Assembly: GCA_014647935.1 (NCBI GenBank)
Contig: BMQD01000036.1
Span: forward strand, 1-42,243
Length of the DNA stretch: 42,243 nucleotides
Reading direction: 5' to 3'
Source of the DNA: Planomonospora parontospora
GTDB lineage: Bacteria > Actinomycetota > Actinomycetes > Streptosporangiales > Streptosporangiaceae
Shown here one piece after another: positions 18,492 through 26,112 of this stretch. The translations under genes and the position numbers were made by a program. The notes under the pieces are model-generated. The model was given only the letters and a program-made list of their open reading frames with translations, was not told the DNA's origin and searched no databases. Position 1 is the first letter of the stretch. Each line of letters opens with the position of its first letter.

Positions 18492-19457
18492 ATGTGGCTC
18501 AGCTGGCGCGCCGCGACCGAGCGGGCGCTCTACGGCGAGAACGGCTTCTACCTGCGCGAGAGCCCTTCCCGGCACTTCCGGACCTCGGTCGGCGCCTCCG
18601 CCGTGTTCGCCGAGGCCGTGCTGCGCGAGCTCCTGGCGGTGGACGACGCGCTCGGGCGGCCGCCCGAGGTCGATCTGGTGGACCTCGGCGCCGGTGAGGG
18701 CACCCTGGCCGCGCGGGTCGCGGCGCTCGCTCCGGCGGACCTGCGGGCCAGGCTCCGGCCGACCGCGGTGGACCTGGCCCCCCGGCCGCCCGGCCTGCCC
18801 GCGGAGATCGTCTGGTCGCCCGTCCCGCCGGACCGGATCCGCGGGCTGGCGATCGCCAACGAGTGGCTGGACAACGTGCCGGTGGACGTCGCCGAGCAGA
18901 CCCCGGACGGGCCGCGGCTGGTGCTGGTCGATCCCGCGACCGGCGAGGAGCGGCTCGGCGACCGGCCCGCGGCGGCCGACCTGGCCTGGCTGGACCGCTG
19001 GTGGCCGATGCGGGCGGCGGGCGAGCGGGCGGAGATCGGCGCGCCCCGTGACGACGCCTGGGCGCGGGTCGTCGCACGGCTGGCGCAGGGGCGTGCGATC
19101 GCCGTCGACTACGCGCACGCCTCGGGCGGCCGCCCGCCGTACGGCACGCTGGCGGGCTACCGCGACGGCGCGGCCGTCCCGCCCGTGCCCGACGGATCCT
19201 GCGACATCACCGCGCACGTCGCCCTGGACGCCTGCGCGGCCGCCGGGGAACGGGCCGGGGCCGCCACCGCCGCGCTGACCACGCAGCGCGAGGCACTGCG
19301 CGCCCTCGGCCTCACCGGGACCCGGCCCCCGGCCGACCTCGCCCGCACCGATCCGCACGGCTATCTCCGCGCCCTGGTGCGGGCCTCGGAGGAGGCGGAG
19401 CTGCTCGATCCCGGCGGGCTGGGCGGCTTCGGCTGGCTCGTCCAGGAGTGCCGCTGA
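18492..19457 (+). CDS. MidA/NDUFAF7-type SAM-dependent methyltransferase
   Basis: A 321-residue protein of the Methyltransf_28 (DUF185) family. It has the opening WLSWRAATERALYGENGFYLRE with a Phe-Tyr entry motif, SAM motif I VDLVDLGAGEGTLAARV at 60-76, the family signature ANEWLDNVPVDV (N-E-x-L-D-x-x-P), AIAVDYAH and DITAHVALD. Human NDUFAF7/MidA dimethylates an arginine of the complex I subunit NDUFS2, the NuoD homologue. Here a solitary NuoD homologue lies 4 kb downstream on the same strand. ATG 18492 matches the family start; an in-frame GTG at 18438 has no ribosome site. Convergent with the P450 gene; 19458-19602 contains small direct repeats and a 7-bp hairpin. Confidence 0.88.
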   Translation: MWLSWRAATERALYGENGFYLRESPSRHFRTSVGASAVFAEAVLRELLAVDDALGRPPEVDLVDLGAGEGTLAARVAALAPADLRARLRPTAVDLAPRPPGLPAEIVWSPVPPDRIRGLAIANEWLDNVPVDVAEQTPDGPRLVLVDPATGEERLGDRPAAADLAWLDRWWPMRAAGERAEIGAPRDDAWARVVARLAQGRAIAVDYAHASGGRPPYGTLAGYRDGAAVPPVPDGSCDITAHVALDACAAAGERAGAATAALTTQREALRALGLTGTRPPADLARTDPHGYLRALVRASEEAELLDPGGLGGFGWLVQECR

Positions 19458-19602
19458 GCGTCCGGCCCGTCCGGCCGCCTCACGGACCGGGCCGGGACCC
19501 ACGGAGCCGGGACCCACGGAGCCGGGCTCCGCGGCCGTGCGCACCCCGGACACGGCTTCGGACGCGTCCCGGATGCGGACGCCGTTCAGCCGGGACCCGG
19601 GG

Positions 19603-20802
19603 TCAGACGCGGACCTGGAGGGACTCCAGACCGCGGATGACGTAGCCGGGCCCCCAGACGGGCTCGGCGGCGAGCTCCATCGCCGGGGCCCGGCGCAGCA
19701 GGGCGCCGAACGACTCGGCGAGCTCGATCCGGGCCAGCGGCGCGCCGAGGCAGAAGTGGATGCCGGCGCCGAAGGAGATGTGCGGGTTGTCCGCCCGGCC
19801 CACGTCCAGGCGGTCGGGGTCGTCGAACACCTCGGGGTCGCGGTTGGCCGAGCCGAACAGCAGGGCCACCTCGCTGCCGCGCGGGATGTCCACCCCGCCG
19901 ACCGTGATGTCCTCCAGCACCCAGCGCTCGAACATCTGCAGCGGGGTGTCCCACCGCATCAGCTCCTCGATCGCGGTCGGCAGCAGGCCGTGGTCGGCGC
20001 GGAGCCGCTCCAGTTCGGCGGGGTTGCGGAAGAGGGACCACCAGCCGTTGCCGGTGACGTTGACCGTCGCCTCGTGCCCGGCGTTGAGCAGCAGGACGCA
20101 GGTGCCGACCAGTTCCTCCTCGGTGAGCGCGTCGCCCCCGTCGGCGACCTGCGCCAGCGCGCTGATCAGGTCGTCGCCGGGGTGCTCCCGCCGGTGGCGG
20201 GCCAGCCCCACGAGGTAGTCGGAGAACTCCGAGGCGGCGCGCACGGCGGTGTGCTGGGCCTCGATGGAGGGGTTGAGCTCGTACATCCCGCAGATGTCGG
20301 CGGACCAGGGCCGGAGCAGGTGCCGGTCGGCCTCGGGCACGCCGAGCATCTCGGCGATCACGGTCACCGGGAGCGGCTCGGCCACCTCGGCGATGAGGTC
20401 GCCCCCGCCGCTCTCGGCGAACCGGTCGACGAGCCCGGTGGCGAGCTCGGCGACCTTGGGGCGCAGGGCCTCGACCATGCGCGGGGTGAACGCCTTGGAC
20501 ACCAGCCGCCGCAGCCGCGTGTGCACCGGCGGCTCGACGTCGAGCATCCCGGCCCGGATCACCCGCCAGAACGGGTCCTGGAAGCCGGGGTCGTCGGGCC
20601 TGCCGAACTCCGCGTGGGTGGCCACGTGCAGGTAGGACCTGCCGAGCCTGCGGTCGCGGAGCAGCGCGTTGACGTCGGCGTGCCGGGCGACCAGCCACTG
20701 GCCGGTCGGTTCGAAGAAGCCGACCGGCCGCTCCCGCCGCAGCTCGGCGTAGACGTCGTACGGGTGGGCGACGAATTCCGGACTCCAGGGATCAAACTTC
20801 AC
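19603..20802 (-). CDS. Cytochrome P450
   Basis: A 399-residue soluble class I P450 of unknown substrate. The heme loop is FGAGIHFCLGAPLAR with the thiolate Cys351. The ExxR motif is in AIEELMRWDTP, with MFERW and ANRDP beyond it. The I-helix reads LLLNAGHEATVN: the acidic residue is kept, but the usual next Thr is Ala with Thr one position later. It should need a ferredoxin and reductase, and none is encoded nearby. The GTG start at 20802 has only a poor ribosome site (GGGAT) but fits the family N-terminus. It lies between terC and the MidA-like gene, 70 bp after terC on the same strand, so co-transcription with terC is possible. Confidence 0.95.
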   Translation of the reverse strand: MKFDPWSPEFVAHPYDVYAELRRERPVGFFEPTGQWLVARHADVNALLRDRRLGRSYLHVATHAEFGRPDDPGFQDPFWRVIRAGMLDVEPPVHTRLRRLVSKAFTPRMVEALRPKVAELATGLVDRFAESGGGDLIAEVAEPLPVTVIAEMLGVPEADRHLLRPWSADICGMYELNPSIEAQHTAVRAASEFSDYLVGLARHRREHPGDDLISALAQVADGGDALTEEELVGTCVLLLNAGHEATVNVTGNGWWSLFRNPAELERLRADHGLLPTAIEELMRWDTPLQMFERWVLEDITVGGVDIPRGSEVALLFGSANRDPEVFDDPDRLDVGRADNPHISFGAGIHFCLGAPLARIELAESFGALLRRAPAMELAAEPVWGPGYVIRGLESLQVRV

Positions 20803-20814
20803 ACCGGCATCGTA

Positions 20815-20916
20815 ATCCCGGTCAGACCCCGGTGGGCCTGTCCGTCCCGCCCTCTTCGCAGCGGTATCCCGGTCAGGCGCCGGTGGGCCTGTCCGTCCCG
20901 CCCTCCTCGTAGCGGT
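20815..20916. repeat. 51-bp tandem duplication at the terC 3' end
   Basis: Copies 20815-20865 and 20866-20916 differ at 4 of 51 positions. The right copy encodes the last residues of TerC and its stop; the left copy repeats the same 17 codons, including a TGA in the same frame. Confidence 0.92.
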
Positions 20917-21646
20917 GGTGCAGCTCGACCGGCTCCTCGGCCCCGGCCTTGCTCCGCACGCGGATGTTGAGCAGTTCCACCAGCAGCGAGAAGGCCATCG
21001 CGAAGTAGACGTAGCCCTTGGGGATGTGCTGCTCGAAGCCCTCGGCCAGGAGCACGACGCCGATCAGGATCAGGAAGGACAGCGCGAGCATCTTGATGCT
21101 CGGGTGCCTGTCCACGAAGCGGCTGATCGGCCCGGAGGCGAACAGCATCACCAGGACCGAGACGACGACGGCCGCGACCATCACCCCGATCTCGTCCACC
21201 ATGCCGACCGCGGTGATCACCGAGTCGAGCGAGAAGACGATGTCCAGGATCATGATCTGGAAGATCACCGCCCCGAAGGAGGCGGCCACCCTGCCCCCGG
21301 CGTGGCCGGACTTGCCCTCCAGGTTGTCGTGGACCTCGAAGACGCTCTTGCCGATCAGGAACAGGCCGCCCAGGATCAGGATCAGGTCGCGGCCCGAGAT
21401 CTCCTGCCCGACGACCTCGAAGAGCGGCTGGGTGAGCCGGATGACCCACGACAGCGCCAGCAGCAGCGCCAGGCGGCTGAGCAGCGCGGCGAGCAGGCCC
21501 AGCTTGCGGGCCCGGTCCCGCTGCTCGGGCGGGAGCTTGCCCGCCAGGATCGAGATGAAGATGATGTTGTCGATGCCGAGGACGATCTCCAGGCCGACGA
21601 GGGTGAGGAACCCTATCCAGATCTGCGGGTCGGTCACCCAGTCCAT
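20873..21646 (-). CDS. TerC-family integral membrane protein
   Basis: A 257-residue multi-span membrane protein of the TerC family, linked to tellurite resistance and, in other bacteria, manganese export. It begins with the family signature GLEIVLGIDNIIFISILAGKLPPEQRDRARKLGL, whose membrane-embedded acidic residues are typical metal ligands. The second inverted-repeat half has FQIMILDIVFSLDSVITAVGM with the matching D-x-V-F-S-L-D-S motif. About seven hydrophobic segments follow, and AEGFEQHIPKGYVYFAMAFSLLVELLN closes the domain. ATG 21646 has AAGGAGA upstream; in-frame starts up to 21763 are rejected. The hydrophilic tail overlaps a 51-bp duplication. No ter operon partners are present. Confidence 0.93.
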   Translation of the reverse strand: MDWVTDPQIWIGFLTLVGLEIVLGIDNIIFISILAGKLPPEQRDRARKLGLLAALLSRLALLLALSWVIRLTQPLFEVVGQEISGRDLILILGGLFLIGKSVFEVHDNLEGKSGHAGGRVAASFGAVIFQIMILDIVFSLDSVITAVGMVDEIGVMVAAVVVSVLVMLFASGPISRFVDRHPSIKMLALSFLILIGVVLLAEGFEQHIPKGYVYFAMAFSLLVELLNIRVRSKAGAEEPVELHHRYEEGGTDRPTGA

Positions 21647-21764
21647 CGCCGTCTCCTTCGCGGGGTCGTGCCGTTCCGTGGGGTCACGCCGCGTAGACGA
21701 TCGGCGGACGCCGGTAGTTCCTGCCCACGATCGCCGGGATGATCCCGGCGCCGGGCGAGTCACC

Positions 21765-21832
21765 GAGCCGGGCAGGTCACGGAGCCCGGCAGGTCACGGA
21801 GCCCGGCGGGCCGCGGAGCCCGGCGGGCCGGT
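21765..21832. repeat. Four 17-bp tandem repeats
   Basis: Units begin at 21765, 21782, 21799 and 21816. The first two end GGCAGGTCACG and the last two GGCGGGCCG, so the array seems to have grown by pairs. It lies in the 240-bp divergent region between terC and the SAM-IV leader, beside a 9-bp palindrome (21732-21750). Confidence 0.88.
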
Positions 21833-21844
21833 GGAACGGCCGAC

Positions 21845-21875
21845 TTGCGGAACCGCGCCCGGTGATGGTTATAGT
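21845..21875 (+). promoter_or_regulatory. Promoter of the SAM-IV riboswitch transcript
   Basis: A clear -10 TATAGT (21870-21875) with TTGCGG (21845-21850) 19 nt upstream predicts a start near 21883. The conserved riboswitch sequence begins at 21885. Confidence 0.65.
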
Positions 21876-21884
21876 TCGCCTGTA

Positions 21885-22001
21885 GGTCATGAGTGCCAGT
21901 GACAAGCCCCGGCTCGCTGGCCGGCAACCCTCGCGTCCGCGGCGGGGTGCCCCGGGTGAGGACCTGGTCCGGCACGAGGTGTGCCGGGCAAGCGCGGGCT
22001 C
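21885..22001 (+). promoter_or_regulatory. SAM-IV riboswitch
   Basis: The leader has the conserved SAM-IV core: GGTCATGAGTGCCAG at the 5' end, CAAGCCCCGGC, CTGGCCGGCAACCCTC, GCGGCGGGGTGCCCCGGGTG and GACC closing P1, then a variable hairpin (GGCAC/GTGCC) and GGCAAGCGCGGG for the pseudoknot. SAM-IV is an actinobacterial SAM-sensing class that usually represses sulphur-metabolism genes when SAM is plentiful. The gene's ribosome site lies about 45 nt after the core. Confidence 0.92.
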
Positions 22002-22057
22002 CACGCACCAACGCCACCCGAGGGCTTGGGGTCCGATGACCTCGAAGGAGTCCTGGC

Positions 22058-23512
22058 GTGTCCGTCCTCGGAATCTTCACCCCCGCCCCCACCAGCGCCG
22101 GCGCCGGAGCCCGCCCCGTGTCCGCTGACCGGACCACCGCCGCCCCGGCCGCGGTCCCGGCGGCCCCGCTCCCCGGGCAGGCAGTCCCGGCGGCTCCGGA
22201 GGGACGGCCGATCCCCGCGGTGCTCGGCGCCGATCTGGAGGTCCCCGTCCGCGGCGGCAGGCTGGTCCCCTACGCCAACCTCGACTACGCCGCCAGCGCG
22301 CCGTGTCTGGAGCCGGTGAGCGCCGCGGTCGCCGCCGCGCTCCCGGCCTACTCCAGCGTCCACCGGGGCGCCGGTTACGCCTCCCAGCTCACCACGGCCC
22401 GCTACGAGCAGGCCCGGCACACGGTCCGCGCCTTCGTCGGCGCCCGCCCCGGTGACGCGGTGGTCTTCACCCGCAACACCACGGACGCCACCAACCTGCT
22501 GGCCCGCGCCCTGCCCGAGGGGACCACCGTCGTGGTCTTCGACACCGAGCACCACGCCTCGCTGCTGCCCTGGGCCGACGCCGTACGGCTGGCGCCCCCC
22601 GCCTTCCCCGGCGAGGCCGTCCGCGCGGCCGACGAGGCGCTGGCGGCCCTGGCGGACCGCGACGGCCCGAAGCTGCTCGTGGTGACCGCCGCCTCCAACG
22701 TCACCGGCGAGCTCTGGCCGATCGCCGCCCTGGCGCACATCGCCCACCGTCACGGCGCCCGCATCCTCGTCGACGCCGCCCAGCTCGTCCCGCACCGCCC
22801 GCTCAACCTGACCGCGCTCGACCTGGACTACGTGGTCTTCTCCGGCCACAAGCTCTACGCGCCCTTCGGCACGGGCGTGCTCGTCGGCCGCCCCGACTGG
22901 CTCGCGGAGGCTCCGCCGTACCTGCGGGGCGGCGGGGCGGTGCGGGCCGTGCACGGCGGCGCGGGCACCGCGGCCCCGACGACCGCGAGCCCGGCGACCG
23001 CGGACACGGCGGGAACGGGCACGGGCACGGCGGAGGTCGAGTGGCACGACGACCCCGAGGCCCGGCACGAGGCGGGCACCCCCAACGTGCTGGGCGCCGT
23101 CGCCCTGGCCGCCGCCTGCGACGCCCTCACCGCCACCGGCTGGACCGCGCTGGTGCGCGAGGAGGAACGGCTGCTCGCCCGCCTGCGCGCGGGGCTCGCC
23201 GGGATCGAGGGCGTGCACGAGCTCTCCCTGTGGGGCCCGGACCACCCCCGGGTCGGCATCGTCTCCTTCGTGGTGGACGGCCGCACCGCCCGCGAGGTCG
23301 CCGAGGCGCTCTCCAACGAGTACGGCATCGGCGTGCGGGACGGGAAGTTCTGCGCCCACCCGTTCGTCCGCCACCTGCTGGGCGGCGTCAAGGACGGCGG
23401 TTGTGAGGACACCGCCGCCTCGGCGGTGCGCGCCTCGATCGGCATCGGCACCACCGCCGAGCACGTCGACCGTCTCGTCGGGGCCCTCCGGGAGCTTGTC
23501 TCCCGCGGCTGA
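22058..23512 (+). CDS. Class V PLP aminotransferase, cysteine desulfurase-like
   Basis: A 484-residue fold-type I PLP enzyme. The disordered Ala/Pro-rich N-terminus (about 1-55) is followed by YANLDYAASAPC, FTRNTTDATNLLARAL, the cofactor-aspartate segment ILVDAAQLVPH, the Schiff-base lysine Lys265 in VFSGHKLYAPFG, and RDGKFCAHPFVR with Cys432 at the place of the SufS/CsdA catalytic cysteine. A Thr/Ala/Gly-rich insert sits near residues 305-330. It probably releases sulphur from cysteine or a related compound. AAGGAG lies 8 nt before GTG 22058. SAM-IV control supports a role in sulphur metabolism. It is followed after 9 bp by the nuoD-like gene, so the two form an operon. Confidence 0.9.
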   Translation: MSVLGIFTPAPTSAGAGARPVSADRTTAAPAAVPAAPLPGQAVPAAPEGRPIPAVLGADLEVPVRGGRLVPYANLDYAASAPCLEPVSAAVAAALPAYSSVHRGAGYASQLTTARYEQARHTVRAFVGARPGDAVVFTRNTTDATNLLARALPEGTTVVVFDTEHHASLLPWADAVRLAPPAFPGEAVRAADEALAALADRDGPKLLVVTAASNVTGELWPIAALAHIAHRHGARILVDAAQLVPHRPLNLTALDLDYVVFSGHKLYAPFGTGVLVGRPDWLAEAPPYLRGGGAVRAVHGGAGTAAPTTASPATADTAGTGTGTAEVEWHDDPEARHEAGTPNVLGAVALAAACDALTATGWTALVREEERLLARLRAGLAGIEGVHELSLWGPDHPRVGIVSFVVDGRTAREVAEALSNEYGIGVRDGKFCAHPFVRHLLGGVKDGGCEDTAASAVRASIGIGTTAEHVDRLVGALRELVSRG

Positions 23513-23521
23513 CGTGGCAGC

Positions 23522-24712
23522 ATGGCCCCTATGACGGAACGGGTCGTGGGAATCGGGGCCGGAGCCGCCGGGGTCGGTGCCGGTGCCGGTGCCGGTGGCG
23601 GCAAGGAGCTCGCGACCGAGGACATGGTCCTCAACATCGGCCCGCAGCACCCGTCCACGCACGGGGTGCTGCGCCTGCGGCTCACGCTGGACGGCGAGCG
23701 GATCAGCGCGGCCGAGCCGATCGTGGGCTACATGCACCGCGGCGCGGAGAAGCTGTTCGAGGTCAGGGACTACCGGCAGATCATCATGCTGGCCAACCGG
23801 CACGACTGGCTCTCCGCCTTCGCCAACGAGCTGGGCGTGGTCCTGGCCGTGGAGCGCATGCTGGGCATGGAGGTCCCGGTCAGGGCCGTCTGGGCCAGGA
23901 CCCTGATGGCCGAGCTCAACCGGGTCCTCAGCCACCTGATGTTCCTCGGCTCCTACCCGCTGGAGCTCGGCGCGATCACCCCGGTCTTCTACGCGTTCCG
24001 GGAGCGCGAGACGCTCCAGGCCGTGATGGAGGAGATCTCCGGCGGGCGCATGCACTACATGTTCAACCGGGTGGGCGGGCTGAAGGAGGAGATCCCGGAG
24101 GGCTGGCTCGGCCGCGCCTCCGGGGCGGTCGAGGACGTGCGGCGGCGGCTGCCCGACATCGAGGACCTGGTCGTGGGGAACGAGATCTTCACGGCCCGCA
24201 CGCGCGGCGTCGGCGTGCTCTCCCGGGAGCAGATCATGCAGTACGGCGTGAGCGGTCCGATCGCCCGCGCCTCCGGGGTGGACGTCGACCTGCGGCGCGA
24301 CGACCCCTACCTGGCCTACGGCGAGCTGCCGGTGAAGGTCGTCACCCGCTCGGCCGGTGACTGCCACGCCCGGTTCGAGGTGCTGCTGGAGCAGGTGAAG
24401 GTCTCCCTGGACCTGGCCGACGCCTGCCTGGAGCGGCTCCGCGAGCTGCCTCCAGGACCGGTCAACCAGCGCCTGCCCAAGGTGCTCAAGGTGCCCGAGG
24501 GCCACACCTACGCCTGGACGGAGAACCCTCTCGGCATCAACGGCTACTACCTGGTCTCACGCGGCGAGAAGACCCCGTGGCGGCTGAAGCTCCGCTCGGC
24601 CTCCTTCAACAACGTCCAGGTGCTGCGCGAGATGCTCCCCGGTCACCTGGTGGCCGACATGGTGGCGATCCTCGGCTCGATGTTCTTCGTGGTCGGAGAC
24701 GTCGACAAGTAG
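23522..24712 (+). CDS. Solitary NuoD-like subunit (NADH-quinone oxidoreductase 49-kDa family)
   Basis: A 396-residue homologue of NuoD/NDUFS2, the complex I subunit that forms the quinone site. After an odd Gly/Ala-rich head (about 1-28) come [61 protein letters not shown] and a complete C-terminus ([27 protein letters not shown]). His43, His47 and Asp-bearing loops of the quinone pocket are kept. Arg73 in MHRGAEKL aligns with Arg85 of mature bovine NDUFS2, the residue methylated by NDUFAF7. No other nuo genes are present, so it is a NuoD2-type paralogue. Start choice (23522 or 23531) is uncertain, as neither ATG has a strong ribosome site. It is the second gene of the SAM-IV operon and convergent with DUF3180. 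Confidence 0.92.
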   Translation: MAPMTERVVGIGAGAAGVGAGAGAGGGKELATEDMVLNIGPQHPSTHGVLRLRLTLDGERISAAEPIVGYMHRGAEKLFEVRDYRQIIMLANRHDWLSAFANELGVVLAVERMLGMEVPVRAVWARTLMAELNRVLSHLMFLGSYPLELGAITPVFYAFRERETLQAVMEEISGGRMHYMFNRVGGLKEEIPEGWLGRASGAVEDVRRRLPDIEDLVVGNEIFTARTRGVGVLSREQIMQYGVSGPIARASGVDVDLRRDDPYLAYGELPVKVVTRSAGDCHARFEVLLEQVKVSLDLADACLERLRELPPGPVNQRLPKVLKVPEGHTYAWTENPLGINGYYLVSRGEKTPWRLKLRSASFNNVQVLREMLPGHLVADMVAILGSMFFVVGDVDK

Positions 24713-24770
24713 CGTGCTCCGTGGCCGGGGAGACCGCGAGCAGCGGCCGGGCGTCCGGCGCACCCCCGGA

Positions 24771-25232
24771 TCATCCCCGGCGGTCGGGGGCGGCGTCGGG
24801 GTCCTCCGGCACCCGGCAGCAGTGCTCCAGGTAGAGCGCGGCGCAGACCAGCGCCACGCAGCCGAGGAACGAGCCGCCCGCGATGAAGAAGTCGCGGCGC
24901 GGCGTGTCCTGGTCGAGCAGTCCGGCCGCGTAGAACGCGAACCCGGCGAAGACGCCCGCGAAGACGGCGCCGCCGTACGCCGAGGCCTTGGCGAGGGCGA
25001 CGAGGCGGGCCACGGCCAGCGGCTCGACCGGCTTGGTGCCCGGCTTGCGGCGGATCCTGGCCCTGGTCATCCAGCCGGTGTGGGCCTCGCCGAGCGCGAG
25101 CAGCAGGACCGTCGGGATCGCCGTCCAGGGCACGGCCGGGATGAACTGGTAGACCCGCTGGAGCACCGCCCAGGTCAGGATCGCGAAGACGACGGTGAGC
25201 CCGGCGAGCACGCCGGGACGGCTCGGCGTCAC
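24771..25232 (-). CDS. DUF3180 membrane protein
   Basis: A 153-residue protein with four hydrophobic segments: about 8-24 (VLAGLTVVFAILTWAVL), 32-48, 85-105 and 118-140. A basic loop (RARIRRKPGTKPVEPLAVARLVALAKASAYGGA) lies between the second and third. This is the DUF3180 family found next to folK across actinobacteria; its function is unknown to me. Its GTG overlaps the folK stop by 4 bp (GTGA), so it is translationally coupled and is the last gene of the folate cluster. The Cys-Cys near the C-terminus (LEHCCR) is not obviously a motif. Confidence 0.85.
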   Translation of the reverse strand: MTPSRPGVLAGLTVVFAILTWAVLQRVYQFIPAVPWTAIPTVLLLALGEAHTGWMTRARIRRKPGTKPVEPLAVARLVALAKASAYGGAVFAGVFAGFAFYAAGLLDQDTPRRDFFIAGGSFLGCVALVCAALYLEHCCRVPEDPDAAPDRRG

Positions 25233-25726
25233 GCGGGCCCCCGCAGGGTCAGGTCGGCGCGGAGCCGTACCCCGGTCTTGTCCAGCCCGGCCAGCAGCTC
25301 GGCGACCGGCGTGCCGCCGAGCGTCGCGTCTGGGTCGGCCTGCAGCCACGGGACCAGCACGAACGCGCGCTCGTGCGCGCGGGGGTGGGGGAGGGTGAGC
25401 TCCGGGTCGCCGGAGACGACCTCGCCCACGCTGATCAGGTCGACGTCCAGGGTGCGCGCCCCCCACCGCTCGGTCCGCACCCGGCCGAAGGCGTTCTCCG
25501 CCTCCTGCGCGCGGGCGAGGAGCTCCCGGGGCGTGAGCGAGGTCTCGGCGACCGCGACGGCGTTGAGGTAGGGGCCCTGCTCGGGGCCGCCGACCGGGTC
25601 GGTCTCGTAGACCGGGGAGACGGCGACGAGGTCGAGGCCCGGCGTGGCGGCGAGCGCGTCGAGCCCGCCCTGCAGCGTGGCGAGCCGGTCGCCGAGGTTG
25701 CCGCCCAGCGCCAGCACGGCCCTCAT
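25229..25726 (-). CDS. folK: 6-hydroxymethyl-7,8-dihydropterin pyrophosphokinase (HPPK)
   Basis: A 165-residue enzyme that transfers pyrophosphate from ATP to hydroxymethyl-dihydropterin in folate synthesis. Typical features are MRAVLALGGNLGDRLATLQ, SPVYETDPVGGPEQGPYLNAVA, ENAFGRVRTERWGARTLDVDLI (the R-W-G-x-R-x-x-D-x-D-x-I motif with the metal-binding Asp pair) and LPHPRAHERAFVL. Its ATG overlaps the folB stop (ATGA). The following DUF3180 gene overlaps its own stop in the same way. Confidence 0.97.
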   Translation of the reverse strand: MRAVLALGGNLGDRLATLQGGLDALAATPGLDLVAVSPVYETDPVGGPEQGPYLNAVAVAETSLTPRELLARAQEAENAFGRVRTERWGARTLDVDLISVGEVVSGDPELTLPHPRAHERAFVLVPWLQADPDATLGGTPVAELLAGLDKTGVRLRADLTLRGPA

Positions 25727-26112
25727 GCCCGGCTCCGGGTGATCGTCACGACCACGTCGTCGAACGGGAGCGGGATCGGGGCGGCGGGCTTGTGCACGCT
25801 CACCTCCGCCGCGGTGACGCGTTCGCGGGCCAGGCACACGTCGGCCAGCCGCTGGGCGAGGGTCTCGATCAGGTCGACGGGCTCGCCCTCCACGACCTTC
25901 ACCAGATCCTCGGCGAGCTCGCCGTAGTGCACGGTCTTGGTGAGGTCGTCCGCCGCCGCGGCGGGCGAGGTGTCCAGGAAGAGGGTGACGTCGAGGACGA
26001 ACTCCTGGCCGAGCTCCCGCTCCGCCGGCAGCACCCCGTGCCGCCCCCGGGCCCGCAGGCCCCGCACGCTGATCCGGTCCCCGGCCACGGCCCCGTCTGC
26101 GGCTCCGGTCAC
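25723..26112 (-). CDS. folB: Dihydroneopterin aldolase
   Basis: A 129-residue tunnelling-fold enzyme that splits dihydroneopterin to hydroxymethyl-dihydropterin and glycolaldehyde. Motifs are DRISVRGLRARGRHGVLPAERELGQEFVLDVTL, TVHYGELAE, the active-site IETLAQRLADVCL (Glu) and SVHKPAAPI with the catalytic Lys. The GTG start at 26112 overlaps the preceding stop (GTGA); an in-frame ATG at 26187 falls inside the upstream gene and is rejected. Part of folP-NTF2-folB-folK-DUF3180, a fully overlapping gene chain. Confidence 0.96.
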   Translation of the reverse strand: MTGAADGAVAGDRISVRGLRARGRHGVLPAERELGQEFVLDVTLFLDTSPAAAADDLTKTVHYGELAEDLVKVVEGEPVDLIETLAQRLADVCLARERVTAAEVSVHKPAAPIPLPFDDVVVTITRSRA

